Assembly: GCA_016709675.1 (NCBI GenBank)
Contig: JADJMH010000005.1
Location: 387,315-451,314 of the forward strand
Origin: Candidatus Accumulibacter proximus
GTDB taxonomy: Bacteria > Pseudomonadota > Gammaproteobacteria > Burkholderiales > Rhodocyclaceae
Length of the DNA stretch: 64,000 nucleotides
Reading direction: 5' to 3'
The number at the start of each line of letters is the position of its first letter. The first letter of the stretch is position 1. A program made the translations under genes and the position numbers. Below, one piece after another: positions 16,783 through 26,180 of the stretch. The notes beneath the pieces are model-generated. The model worked only from the letters and a program-made list of their open reading frames with translations, did no database searches and had not been told where the DNA came from.

Positions 16783-16866
16783 GCGGCAAAGCGAACAGAT
16801 GCACTACCGGTCGCCGCCGCTGAGCGACGGGAGCGCACGGGTTTGACGTCAGCGATTCGGGAATCG

Positions 16867-16941
16867 TCGTGGTGCCCGGAGTGCCGGGAACGACCACACC
16901 CGTGGCAGGAGGGGTGTCCCGCACCTTCTGCGGGGCATCCC
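16867..16941. terminator. Two hairpins between convergent genes (possible bidirectional terminator)
   Basis: A hairpin at 16867-16879/16884-16896 pairs 10 of 13 positions around the AGTG loop. A second at 16911-16922/16930-16941 pairs 10 of 12 around ACCTTCT. They lie between the stops of the convergent MDR reductase and gpmI genes. There is no clear T-run, so intrinsic termination is only suggested by position. Confidence 0.35.
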
Positions 16942-16996
16942 GATCAGGGGCAAGGTCGACCCTCGGTCTGGCCGCCTTGCCGCGCCTCACTTCGCC

Positions 16997-18637
16997 TTAC
17001 TTGATCTCGAGCAGGCTCTCGTCCCACTTGGCGTGCTTCTCCAGACCAAGCAGATTGGCAATCGTCGCGGCGATGTTGGAAAGACCCGCGGTGGGAGTCT
17101 GTTTGAGACCCAGCCTGCCGCCGCTGACGTTGTCGTAGAGAACCAGGGGCACCGGATTGAGGGTGTGCGCGGTCTTCGCCTTGAAGGACCCATCCGGGTT
17201 CTTCGCCGGTTGCCCGGTTTTCTTGTCGATTTCGTACATTTCGTCGGCATTGCCATGGTCGGCGGTGATCAGTGCCACACCACCGAGAGCGTCGATGACT
17301 GGCAGCAGGCGTGCCAGTTGCAGGTCTACGGCCTCGATGGCCATCGTCGCGGCACGGAAGTTGCCCGTGTGCCCGACCATGTCGCCATTGGCGAAATTGC
17401 AGCGCAAGGTCCGATACTGCCCACTCTTCAGCGCTTCGATCATGGCGTCGGCGATCTCCGCCGCCTTCATCCACGGGCGCTGTTCGAAAGGCACGACGTC
17501 GCTGAGCACTTCCTGGTAGGTTTCGCCGTCAAACTTGTTTGACCGGTTGCCGTTCCAGAAATAGGTCACATGCCCGAACTTCTGGGTCTCCGAGCAGGCA
17601 AACTGGGTAATGCCGGACTTGGCAAACCACTCGCCCATGGTGTCCAGAATGGCTGGGGGATCGACCAGGAAGCGTTTGGGAAGCTTCAGGTCGCCGTCGT
17701 ACTGCAACATGCCGGCATAGGTCACGCGCGGGACGCGGACGCGATCGAACTTGTCGAAACCCGCCTCCTCAAACGCCCGCGTGATCTCGATCGAACGGTC
17801 GCCGCGGAAGTTGAAAAACACCACCGAGTCGCCGTCTTCGATGGTGCCGACGGGCTTCCCGTCGTCGGCGATGACGAAGGGCGGCAGATCCTGGTCGATC
17901 GTCCCCGGGAACCTGGCGCGCAGGGCATTGATTGCGGCCGAAGCGCTGTCGTACTGGTCCCCTTCACCGAGGACGTGGGTGTGCCAGCCTTTCTCGACCA
18001 TGCTCCAGTTGGCCTCGTAGCGATCCATGGTGATGTTCATCCGGCCACCACCCGAGGCAATCCTGGCGTCAAAACTGCCGCTGCCGACTTCGGCCAGGAA
18101 GGCCTCAAAAGGCAGCACGTAATCGAGTGCACTCGTCTCGGGGACGTCCCGGCCATCGATCAGAATGTGAATCCGCACCGCCGGGACGCCTTCTTCCCTG
18201 GCGCGCAGGACCATCGCCCGCAGGTGATCGATGTGGCTATGGACATTGCCGTCGGAGAAGAGACCGATGAAGTGGATCACGCCGCGCCCGGCCTTGGCGC
18301 CGGCGACGATCTGCTGCCAGGCAGAACCCTGCCAGATCGAGCCCGCGGTGATGGCGTCGGCGACCAGGGCTGCGCCCTGACTATAGACCTGGCCGGCGCC
18401 GATCGCATTATGACCGACCTCGGAGTTGCCCATGTCCTCGTCGGACGGCATGCCGACGGCAATGCCATGGGCGCGTAGGGTGATATTCGGGTAGTTGGCG
18501 AAGAGCCGGTCAAGAGTCGGTTTTCTGGCAGCAGCGACGGCGCTCCCGACATCGGACTTGGCGATGCCGTAGCCGTCCATGATGATCGTGACGATAGGGC
18601 CCTGAATTCCTGGGAAGGAGGCAGATTTCTGCAACAT
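16997..18637 (-). CDS. gpmI: 2,3-bisphosphoglycerate-independent phosphoglycerate mutase
   Basis: The protein is 546 aa. It interconverts 3- and 2-phosphoglycerate in the cytoplasm with two manganese ions. Alkaline-phosphatase-superfamily metal sites are visible: the opening IIMDGYGIA, GNSEVGHNAIGAG with the phosphoryl-accepting Ser, DGRDVPE, and ITADHGNADEMYE. The start is ATG 18637, with AGGA 8 bp before it. The 47 extra codons upstream do not belong. It is a single-gene unit. Confidence 0.95.
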   Translation of the reverse strand: MLQKSASFPGIQGPIVTIIMDGYGIAKSDVGSAVAAARKPTLDRLFANYPNITLRAHGIAVGMPSDEDMGNSEVGHNAIGAGQVYSQGAALVADAITAGSIWQGSAWQQIVAGAKAGRGVIHFIGLFSDGNVHSHIDHLRAMVLRAREEGVPAVRIHILIDGRDVPETSALDYVLPFEAFLAEVGSGSFDARIASGGGRMNITMDRYEANWSMVEKGWHTHVLGEGDQYDSASAAINALRARFPGTIDQDLPPFVIADDGKPVGTIEDGDSVVFFNFRGDRSIEITRAFEEAGFDKFDRVRVPRVTYAGMLQYDGDLKLPKRFLVDPPAILDTMGEWFAKSGITQFACSETQKFGHVTYFWNGNRSNKFDGETYQEVLSDVVPFEQRPWMKAAEIADAMIEALKSGQYRTLRCNFANGDMVGHTGNFRAATMAIEAVDLQLARLLPVIDALGGVALITADHGNADEMYEIDKKTGQPAKNPDGSFKAKTAHTLNPVPLVLYDNVSGGRLGLKQTPTAGLSNIAATIANLLGLEKHAKWDESLLEIK

Positions 18638-18778
18638 GATGGATTCCTGAGGAAATGGAACAATGAGAACAAAGGCCGCCTTGCATCGATGTTCAGCGGC
18701 GTCAATGCCAGTATACCGCAAGGCAGCGGCCCCGGCTTGACAAAGAATTGCATTTGAAAACGGATACTTGCGCAGCAA

Positions 18779-19110
18779 TACCGGACATCCCCTGCTTGTC
18801 CGCAGTGGTTCAATGGGCGGACTTTACCTGCCGGGGTTCGGGCCGGGGGGCATCCGCCTGCAGCTGGCGTTCTCGAACAATCGGCTTTGCCAGGCCAAAC
18901 TCATCTCCGCGCTTGATACCGACAATCGGCTTCTGACGAATTCATCTGACGAAACGCCGCGTGCGAGCTGTTAAAATCAATAAGAATTCCGGTCGGCCGC
19001 TACTTTGTGGTGACAATCTGCCATGAATATTGTTGGTTCGGCTATCGATGCTGGCTGCCATAGGGATGCCACGCGGCGCAGAAGTCTGCGCCGGCGTCCC
19101 GGGAAACAGA
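18779..19110. other. Intergenic region, divergent gpmI / P-type ATPase
   Basis: About 330 bp (wider from gpmI's start at 18637) with no convincing gene. It must hold promoters for both divergent genes. I see no strong operator or riboswitch. The frame extending the ATPase upstream to 19030 does not look like its family N-terminus. Confidence 0.4.
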
Positions 19111-21792
19111 ATGAGCGAGGAACCCGCACAACCGACCGCCTGGCATTGCCTTCCCGCTGACGAAGCCGCAACGCGCCTGACAGCCAGCTTCGAGGAAGGG
19201 CTCGCTGACGATGAAGTCGCCAGCCGCCGCGCGCAACATGGTGAGAACCGGATCACGCCAAGACCCGGCAAGGGACCGTTGCTGCGCTTTGCCCTGCAGT
19301 TCGTCCAGCCGCTGGTCGTGGTGCTGCTGCTCGCCGGCGTGGTGACGGCGATTCTCGGCGAGTGGGTCGATTCCGGAGTAATCTTTGGCGTCACGCTGAT
19401 CAACGCGGCGATCGGCTTCATCCAGGAAGGTCGTGCGGCGAACGCCCTGGAAGCTCTGGCGCGTTCGGTGACCAGCGAGGTGACCGTCCTGCGTGGCGGC
19501 GGCAAACAGCGCCTGCCGTCGACGGCTCTGGTTCCCGGCGACGTCGTTCTGCTGGCGGCGGGTGACAAGGTTCCGGCCGACCTCCGTCTGTTCCGTGCCA
19601 AGGACCTACAAGCCATTGAATCGGCATTGACCGGCGAATCAGTGCCGGTCCCCAAGCACGGCGATGTGCTGCCGCAAGACACGCTGCTGGCCGAGCGCTG
19701 CAACATGGCTTACGCGGGCACCTCGATGATCAGCGGACAGGGTGCCGGGGTGGTGGTGGCAACCGGCGATCACACCGAAACCGGTCGCATTTCCCAGCTG
19801 ATCGCCGAATCCCCCGATCTGACAACGCCGCTGACGCGCAGAATGGCGGTGTTCAGCAACTGGCTGCTGATGGCCATCGGCTTGCTGGCTGCGCTCACTT
19901 TTGCCGTTGGTCTGTGGCGAGGCGAATCGGCGTTTGCCATGTTCATGGCCGCCGTGGCGCTGGCCGTTGGTGCGATCCCCGAGGGACTGCCGGCGGCGAT
20001 GACCATCACCCTGGCGATTGGCGTCTCACGCATGGCCAGACGGCGGGCCATCATCCGCAAATTGCCGGCAGTCGAGACCCTCGGCAGCACAACCGTGATC
20101 TGTTCGGACAAGACCGGCACCCTGACCGAGAACCAGATGACCGTGCGCGAGATATACGCCGGCGGTGTCCGCACGACGGTCAGCGGCAGCGGTTATGCGC
20201 CGAGCGGCAAGATCGGCGAGGGCCACGACGTCATCGGCGCGTTGCGCGAGTGCCTGCTCGCCGGCGTGCTGTGCAATGACGCCGGCTTGAGCAGGAGTAA
20301 CCGCCACTGGGAGGTGGTTGGCGACCCGACCGAGGGTGCCCTGCTGGTTGCGGCCCGCAAAGCTGGCCTGGACGAGCGAACCCTGCAGAAGCTGTTTCCG
20401 CGCCTCGATGAAATCCCTTTTGATTCGGCGCGCCAATACATGGCGACCCTGCACGAAATTGAGGGCGTACGCCTTGCCTACTTCAAGGGAGCACTTGAAC
20501 AGTTGTTGCCGCGCTCGACGAGCATGCTCGATGGCAATGGTCTGGCCGTGCCCCTGCGCCGTGAAGAGATCGAGATGAGCGCGCGCAGCATGGCCGCCGA
20601 AGGTCTGCGCGTGCTGGCCGTGGCCCGTCTGACCGCCGGCTCGACGATGTCGCTGGACGCCATCAACGCCGACGCCAGCCTGCAGTTCGTCGGCCTCATG
20701 GGCATGGTCGATCCACCGCGGCCGAAGGCGATTGCCGCCGTCAGGACATGTCATGGCGCCGGCATCAGGGTCAAGATGATCACCGGCGACCATGCGATCA
20801 CGGCACTGTCGATCGCACGGCAAGCGGGCATCGCCAAGGTGGGTGAGACCGTGCTCACCGGTCGCGAACTGGCGTTACTCGACGACGAGGGGCTGCGTGG
20901 CGTGGTGCGCAAGGTCAACGTCTTCGCACGCGTCGAACCGGCGCAGAAGCTGCGCCTGGTGCGGGCACTGCAGGCCAACGGCGAGGTGGTGGCAATGACC
21001 GGTGATGGCGTCAACGACGCGCCAGCGCTCAAGCAGGCCGACATCGGTATCGCCATGGGCCTGGCCGGAACCGAAGTTGCCAAGGACGCGGCGGATATGG
21101 TGCTGACCGACGACGACTTCGCCGCCATCGAGGCAGCGGTCGAGGAAGGGCGCGGCGTCTATGACAACCTGGTCAAGTTCATCACCTGGACGCTGCCGAC
21201 CAACTTTGGTGAGGGCCTGGTCATCGTCGCAGCGATTCTCGCCGGCGCCACCTTGCCGATCACGCCGCTGCAGATCCTCTGGATCAACATGACGACGGCC
21301 GTCTTTCTCGGCCTGATGCTGGCCTTCGAGCCGATCGAGCACGGCGTCATGCGTCGCTCGCCGCGGCCACCTGGCACGCCGATCCTCGATGCGGCGCTGG
21401 TCTGGCGGATCGTGCTGGTCAGCGTCCTGCTGCTGGCGGGTTCCTTCGGACTCTTCCTGCGCGAACTGGCACAGGGACAGTCGCTCGCCGAAGCGCGCAC
21501 CGTCGCACTCAACGTCTTTGTCGTCGTCCAGGCGATGTACCTCTTCAACTGCCGCTCGCTGACGCTCTCGGCGCTGCGCATCGGCCTGTTCTCCAATCCG
21601 GCGATCTGGTATGGCGTGCTGACCATGGCCCTGTTGCAGGCCATGTTGACCTACCTGCCGCTGATGAATCGTTTGTTCGGCACGGCGCCGATCGGCGGGT
21701 CCGAATGGCTGGAGATCTTTGCCGTCAGCGTGCTGGCGTACCTGGTCGTCGGCATCGAGAAGCGCCTGCGTGTGGCAGCAGCCAGTCGGTGA
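19111..21792 (+). CDS. P-type cation-transporting ATPase (Ca2+/SERCA-like, P2 type)
   Basis: The protein is 893 aa. Domains in order: an N-terminal cation-ATPase region (WHCLPADEAATRL, then GLADDEVASRRAQHG), M1-M2, the actuator domain with ALTGES, and M3-M4 with AIPEGLP. The phosphorylation site DKTGTLT is near residue 333. The nucleotide domain has FKGALEQLL, and the hinge MTGDGVNDAPALKQAD is near residue 630. Six C-terminal helices complete the P2A/PMR1-like architecture. It probably exports calcium or a related divalent cation, but the metal cannot be assigned by eye. I chose the ATG at 19111 (MSEEPAQP) because the 27 codons before it are unlike the family. Confidence 0.9.
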   Translation: MSEEPAQPTAWHCLPADEAATRLTASFEEGLADDEVASRRAQHGENRITPRPGKGPLLRFALQFVQPLVVVLLLAGVVTAILGEWVDSGVIFGVTLINAAIGFIQEGRAANALEALARSVTSEVTVLRGGGKQRLPSTALVPGDVVLLAAGDKVPADLRLFRAKDLQAIESALTGESVPVPKHGDVLPQDTLLAERCNMAYAGTSMISGQGAGVVVATGDHTETGRISQLIAESPDLTTPLTRRMAVFSNWLLMAIGLLAALTFAVGLWRGESAFAMFMAAVALAVGAIPEGLPAAMTITLAIGVSRMARRRAIIRKLPAVETLGSTTVICSDKTGTLTENQMTVREIYAGGVRTTVSGSGYAPSGKIGEGHDVIGALRECLLAGVLCNDAGLSRSNRHWEVVGDPTEGALLVAARKAGLDERTLQKLFPRLDEIPFDSARQYMATLHEIEGVRLAYFKGALEQLLPRSTSMLDGNGLAVPLRREEIEMSARSMAAEGLRVLAVARLTAGSTMSLDAINADASLQFVGLMGMVDPPRPKAIAAVRTCHGAGIRVKMITGDHAITALSIARQAGIAKVGETVLTGRELALLDDEGLRGVVRKVNVFARVEPAQKLRLVRALQANGEVVAMTGDGVNDAPALKQADIGIAMGLAGTEVAKDAADMVLTDDDFAAIEAAVEEGRGVYDNLVKFITWTLPTNFGEGLVIVAAILAGATLPITPLQILWINMTTAVFLGLMLAFEPIEHGVMRRSPRPPGTPILDAALVWRIVLVSVLLLAGSFGLFLRELAQGQSLAEARTVALNVFVVVQAMYLFNCRSLTLSALRIGLFSNPAIWYGVLTMALLQAMLTYLPLMNRLFGTAPIGGSEWLEIFAVSVLAYLVVGIEKRLRVAAASR

Positions 21793-21897
21793 CCACCCAC
21801 TGAGCGTGGTCGCCAGAGCAAGCGCGTGTTGACTGCCGATACTCCCCGGCGTCCAGACGTTCCACGGTTCGCTCCTCGCCAGGCGGTGCGCCGCCGC

Positions 21898-22335
21898 TCA
21901 GGCCGCCAGCTGCCTGCCCAGAGTTCGCATCAACCAGCCGATCCCTGGCAGCTTGGCGTAGAGTTCTTCGGCGGCGTCCCAGTAGTCGCGGTGCCAGACC
22001 ACCTTGTTGTCGGCATTGAACCTGAGGTGCGAGGCACCGCGGATCACCTGCGGCTTGGTCTTCCCCCATCGCCCCTGGGGCCGGTAGCGGAGTTCCCAGA
22101 CCAGCAACGCGCCCTGTTCGTCGACGACTCGCTCGAGGACGACGAAACGCGGTTCTGCGACCTGGCTGAACATGTGCATGAAAATGCGCTGGATTGGCGG
22201 CAGACCTCGGACTTCGTTGAAGGGATCCTTGAAACAGGCGTCCGCCGCGTAGTACTCGGGAAAGCGGGCAACGCTTTCGGGGCTGAGTCCCTCGAAAAAG
22301 GAGATCAGCGCATCGACGGTCAGGCGGTTGTTCAT
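21898..22335 (-). CDS. NTF2-like/SnoaL-fold protein
   Basis: The protein is 145 aa. The opening helix (VDALISFFEGL), PEYYAADACFKDPFNEVRG and the strand HLRFNADNKVVWHRDYWD are typical of the SnoaL-like NTF2 fold found in small ligand-binding proteins and isomerases. No catalytic assignment is possible. The ATG at 22335 has AAGGA at good spacing, 11 bp after the SDR stop. It is the last gene of the eight-gene operon led by folE2. Similar small proteins accompany cyclopropane-synthase, DUF1365 and FAD-oxidoreductase genes in other proteobacteria. Confidence 0.8.
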   Translation of the reverse strand: MNNRLTVDALISFFEGLSPESVARFPEYYAADACFKDPFNEVRGLPPIQRIFMHMFSQVAEPRFVVLERVVDEQGALLVWELRYRPQGRWGKTKPQVIRGASHLRFNADNKVVWHRDYWDAAEELYAKLPGIGWLMRTLGRQLAA

Positions 22336-22346
22336 GCTGGATTCCT

Positions 22347-23114
22347 TCACTTTCCGGCCAGGCGACGAAGCAGCGGAAAGTAGATTCGGTACGGCAGATG
22401 GGCGAGCAGCTTGAGTACTCGCGTGAAGCGCTTCGGATAGTGAATCTCGAAAGTGCCACCGGCAAAGCCGGCGATGGTTTCGGCTGCCGCTTGCTCGGGG
22501 GTGAGCAGCGCCGGCATGGCGAAATCGTTTTGGGCGGTGAGCGGTGTCGCGACAAATCCGGGATTGATCAGCCGAACGCCAATTCCCTTCGGTTCGAGAT
22601 CGAGGTACAGCGCCTCGGCAAAGTTGATCAGGGCGGCCTTGGTCGGACCGTAGATAAGCGACTTCGGCAGGCCGCGATAGCCGGCGACACTGGCGACGAA
22701 GCCGATCTGGCCGTTGCCCTGGCGCAGCAGTTGCGGCACGACACAGGCGGCGAACGAGACCGCCCCGCCGAAGTTAACGGCAATCATGCGTTGTGCCTTG
22801 TCAACATCGAGTTCCCAGGCGCGCATCGGCAGATAGTCGCCAGCGACATAGAGGGCCACGTCGACACCCTCCCAGGCTGCCAGCAGGCGCTCCCAGGCCG
22901 TGCGCATACTGGCATCGTCGGTGGCATCGCAGGGCAGCACCAGTGCCTGTCGGGCACTGGCCGCGATTTCCTGCAGGCGACCCGCGTGGCGCGCCGACAG
23001 CGCGACGCGTGCGTTCCGCGCGAGCAGCGCTCTGCCCAGCGCCGCGCCGATGCCGCTCGATGCGCCGAGCAGCCAGACGCGCTTGCCCGACCAGTCGTCG
23101 ATGGGTGGATTCAT
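22347..23114 (-). CDS. Short-chain dehydrogenase/reductase
   Basis: The protein is 255 aa, classical SDR size. It has the dinucleotide-binding GASSGIGAALGRAL, NFGGA in the active-site region, the catalytic Ser in ASVAGYRG, and YGPTKAALINFAEAL as the YxxxK motif. The ending PYRIYFPLLRRLAG is hydrophobic and may associate with the membrane. The start overlaps the stop of the MFS gene by four bases. It probably acts on a fatty-acyl or related lipid intermediate, inferred from the operon. Confidence 0.88.
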   Translation of the reverse strand: MNPPIDDWSGKRVWLLGASSGIGAALGRALLARNARVALSARHAGRLQEIAASARQALVLPCDATDDASMRTAWERLLAAWEGVDVALYVAGDYLPMRAWELDVDKAQRMIAVNFGGAVSFAACVVPQLLRQGNGQIGFVASVAGYRGLPKSLIYGPTKAALINFAEALYLDLEPKGIGVRLINPGFVATPLTAQNDFAMPALLTPEQAAAETIAGFAGGTFEIHYPKRFTRVLKLLAHLPYRIYFPLLRRLAGK

Positions 23115-24424
23115 CGCGTCACCGACGGGTGAGGCTCAAGGTTACCGACCTCGAGAGTTTTTCGCCAGCGCCACGCGAGAACGGCAGCGGTGGTCTTGAA
23201 GAACAACGGCAACAGACAGTACACCGCCGCGAGGCCCCTTGTCGCCTCATCAACACCCGGCCGATAACCGACCAGATCAAGCAACGGTAGCGACAGGCCA
23301 GCGGCCAATGCCAGATTCAGCTTGGCGACCAGATTCCACCAGCCAAAGTAGGCTCCGGCCTGCGCTGGCCGGCTGGCCGTCTGGCTGCCAGCAGCCGGGT
23401 GTTCTGAAATGTCGGCCAGCAGGGCGGCCGGCAGCGTCAGGTCAGCGCCGAGCGCCGCACCCGAGAGCAGACAGACGACGGCAAAGGGCCAGACGTCGCC
23501 GGCGCCCAGCCCCCAGGCCCAGACGAAAGAAGCGACGGCGACGAACATCGAGGCCACCCAGCTTGCCACGCGGCCGAAGCGCCTGGCGAGCACCACCCAC
23601 AGCGGCAGGAAGGCGACGCCGCTGACGAAGTAGAGGGCCAGGAAAGCGCCGCTCCAGGCTTCGGCCTGGAGCACATCGGCAACAAAGAACAGCACCAGCG
23701 TTGCCGGCAGGGCGGCGGCGATGCCATTGACCACGAATACCGTCAACAAGCGCCGGAAGCGACGATCGTCGAGCACAGCGCGCAGACCACGGAAGAGATT
23801 GCCGGTGGCTCGGGGCCGCGCGACTGCTGGCGGTGTTCCGAGGAATGTCCAGCTTGCCAGCAGCAACAGGAGCAGTGGAAAGATCTGCGCCAGCCCGGAG
23901 AGTCCCTGGGCCAGATCGTTCGACAGCAGCCCCGGCAGAGCCGCCGCGAGAACCACGCCGAGCAGACCGAAGCCCTCACGACTGGCAGTCAGGCGGGTAC
24001 GCTCGCCGGCATCGTGGCCGAGCTCGGCGCCCCACGCCTGGTAGGCAACGCTGGCCAGCGAAAAGCCGAAATAGGTGCACAACAGTGAAGCCAGCAGCCA
24101 GAGCGGTGCCGCCACCGTCGGCGGATGCAGCAAGGCGAGCATCCCCAGCGCGAGGCACGGCAGGGCAATGCCGATCAGGCGCCGGCGACTCGACGTGCGG
24201 TCGCTCCAGCCACCGAGCAGCGGATCAATGCCGGCGTCGAGCAGGCGCGCTGCCAGTAGCAGAGCACCCAGCAGGCTCAGGCTCATACCGGCGGCTTCGG
24301 CGTAGAGCCGCGGCACATGCACGTACACCGGCAGGGCGGCCATCGCCAGTGGCAGCCCGAGCGCGCCGTACGCGAGCAGCTGTCGAGTTGGCATTGGCAG
24401 CGCCAGCGTCGAGACCGTGTTCAC
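23111..24424 (-). CDS. MFS transporter of the GPH (MelB-like) type
   Basis: The protein is 437 aa with about 12 hydrophobic segments. The first helix region LAYGALGLPLAMAALPVYVHVP and the loop PLLGGWSDRTSSRRRLIG fit the glycoside-pentoside-hexuronide family of the major facilitator superfamily. The substrate is unknown. GPH-like transporters occur in the conserved cluster with cyclopropane synthase and DUF1365, so a lipid-linked role is possible. It overlaps the preceding and following genes by four bases each. Confidence 0.85.
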   Translation of the reverse strand: MNTVSTLALPMPTRQLLAYGALGLPLAMAALPVYVHVPRLYAEAAGMSLSLLGALLLAARLLDAGIDPLLGGWSDRTSSRRRLIGIALPCLALGMLALLHPPTVAAPLWLLASLLCTYFGFSLASVAYQAWGAELGHDAGERTRLTASREGFGLLGVVLAAALPGLLSNDLAQGLSGLAQIFPLLLLLLASWTFLGTPPAVARPRATGNLFRGLRAVLDDRRFRRLLTVFVVNGIAAALPATLVLFFVADVLQAEAWSGAFLALYFVSGVAFLPLWVVLARRFGRVASWVASMFVAVASFVWAWGLGAGDVWPFAVVCLLSGAALGADLTLPAALLADISEHPAAGSQTASRPAQAGAYFGWWNLVAKLNLALAAGLSLPLLDLVGYRPGVDEATRGLAAVYCLLPLFFKTTAAVLAWRWRKTLEVGNLEPHPSVTR

Positions 24425-24951
24425 GTTCCGCTATCCGGTCGTTTGAGCAATGCAGCCCGCAGACTTGGACTTCGGCTTCGGGGGTCCAGCCAGATGGCGA
24501 AGAACAGGCGCGCGAAGTCCGCATCCCGCACCTCGCCCGTCGGGCGGCCGCGATGAAAGAAAGCTGCGCCCCGCCCTGGGTAGTGAACGCCAATGATGCT
24601 GTCACCCTCCTTGACGTCAGGGACGACCCGCCGCAACTCGGGCTCCCAGCGCTGCAACTGTCCCTCGCTGGCGCCCAGTCGACGCATCTCGTCGACGCTG
24701 GTCTGCACCAGGCGGTCGCGCGGAATGTCGCGCTGGTAGTCCAGCTGCAGGGCGGACGGGGAAGTGGCCGACGCGTCCAGAGCTGAATCACCGACGACCC
24801 AGAGGGTCGCGTGATAGAGGGAAAAGCCGAGCCAGGTCATTTCGCCGCTGCCCCACTGCCGCCAGCCCGCTTCGCCCTTGCGCACCGACTCGGGCAGGGC
24901 ATACACCAGGCTGCTGCAGGCAAACAGGATGGATGCGATGAGTGCCCTCAT
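24421..24951 (-). CDS. Chalcone isomerase-like exported protein
   Basis: The protein is 176 aa. A signal peptide covers residues 1-18 (MRALIASILFACSSLVYA). The mature part has GEMTWLGFSLYHATLWV and SIIGVHYPGRGAAFFHRG, matching bacterial chalcone isomerase-like proteins of unknown activity. It is probably periplasmic. I chose the ATG at 24951, which overlaps the cyclopropane-synthase stop (ATGA). The longer frame lies inside that gene. The C-terminus overlaps the MFS start. Confidence 0.82.
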   Translation of the reverse strand: MRALIASILFACSSLVYALPESVRKGEAGWRQWGSGEMTWLGFSLYHATLWVVGDSALDASATSPSALQLDYQRDIPRDRLVQTSVDEMRRLGASEGQLQRWEPELRRVVPDVKEGDSIIGVHYPGRGAAFFHRGRPTGEVRDADFARLFFAIWLDPRSRSPSLRAALLKRPDSGT

Positions 24952-26180
24952 CGCGGATGCGCCAGTTCGAATTGCATCACGTCGGTGCAGCCGCTGTTGA
25001 ATCCGGCCTGGCAATACGCCAGATAGAATCGCCACAGTCGGCGGAAGCGTTCATCGAAACCCAGCGCTGCGATCTCCGGCCACTGCTGCTCGAAGCTGGC
25101 TGCCCATTCACCGAGTGTCCGCGCGTAGTCTCGGCCAAAGGCAAACCTGTCGCGCAGCTGCAGCCCCGCCGCCGACACGCCCCGGCTGAAGGCCGCCGGA
25201 CTCGGCAGCATGCCACCAGGAAAGATGTGTTGCTGGATGAAGTCGGTGCCGCGACGGTAACGCGCGAACATGTCGTCGCGAATCGTGATGCTCTGCACGA
25301 CCGCTCTGCCGGCAGGCGCCAGCAGGCGCTTTAGAGTCCTGAAATAGGTCGGCCACCAGCGTTCGCCGACCGCTTCGAACATCTCGATCGAAACGATATG
25401 GTCGAATTGCTCGCCGATCAGGTCGCGATAGTCGCGCAGTTCGATGTGCACCTGCCCGTCGAGCCCGGCAAGCTGCATGCGCTGGCGAGCAAACTGAAGT
25501 TGTGCCGGCGACAGCGTCAGCCCAACGACTTCGAGGCCGGCTTCACGTGCCGCGGTTTCGGCGAAGGCACCCCAGCCACAGCCGATTTCCAGCACCCGTT
25601 GGCCAGGGCGGGCGTCAAGCCGGTGGAGGATGCGGCGGTACTTGGCGACTTGTGCTGCGGCCACGGCACGAGGTGCAGCGGTCGAGTAGAGGGCGCTCGA
25701 ATAGCTCATCGTCGGGTCCAGCCAGAGCCGGTAGAAGTCGTTGCCCAGGTCGTAGTGGGCCATGATGTTGCGGCGAGACCCGGCGCGCGTGTTGGCGTTC
25801 AGAAAATGCCGCAGACGTGCAGTCAGCAGGCCCCACCATTGGCCGTAGACCGCGCCGCTGATCGCGTGACGGTTGTTGGCCAGCATGGTCAGCAGGGCGG
25901 TGAGGTCAGGACTGCGCCAATCGCCGTTGATCCAGGCTTCGGCGAAGCCGACATCCCCTCGCTCCAGCACGCTGTCGAAGACCGACCAGGCATCGATCTC
26001 GAGCATCGCGTCGTGCTGGCCCGGCTGACCGAAGCGCTGCTGCGATCCGTCGGGCAGGCGCACCTCCAGCGTACCTTGGGCTATTTTTTCCAACAGGGCG
26101 AGGACAACCCGCGCACTGCGCGGCAGCCGCCGCTCGGTAGACCTGGTTGGCAGGGTGAGGGTGTTTTCGAGGGCATTCAT
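24948..26180 (-). CDS. cfa: Cyclopropane-fatty-acyl-phospholipid synthase family protein
   Basis: The protein is 410 aa, a SAM-dependent methyltransferase acting on unsaturated phospholipid acyl chains. The N-terminal domain (RLPDGSQQRFG, AWSVFDSVLERGDVGFAEAWINGDW) and the linker MAHYDLGNDFYRLWLDPTMSYS are family hallmarks. VLEIGCGWGAFAE is the SAM motif, and IVSIEMFEAVGERWW carries the catalytic Glu region. In some bacteria relatives in this context make methylated or furan fatty acids instead of cyclopropanes, so the product is uncertain. It overlaps both neighbours by four bases. Confidence 0.9.
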   Translation of the reverse strand: MNALENTLTLPTRSTERRLPRSARVVLALLEKIAQGTLEVRLPDGSQQRFGQPGQHDAMLEIDAWSVFDSVLERGDVGFAEAWINGDWRSPDLTALLTMLANNRHAISGAVYGQWWGLLTARLRHFLNANTRAGSRRNIMAHYDLGNDFYRLWLDPTMSYSSALYSTAAPRAVAAAQVAKYRRILHRLDARPGQRVLEIGCGWGAFAETAAREAGLEVVGLTLSPAQLQFARQRMQLAGLDGQVHIELRDYRDLIGEQFDHIVSIEMFEAVGERWWPTYFRTLKRLLAPAGRAVVQSITIRDDMFARYRRGTDFIQQHIFPGGMLPSPAAFSRGVSAAGLQLRDRFAFGRDYARTLGEWAASFEQQWPEIAALGFDERFRRLWRFYLAYCQAGFNSGCTDVMQFELAHPR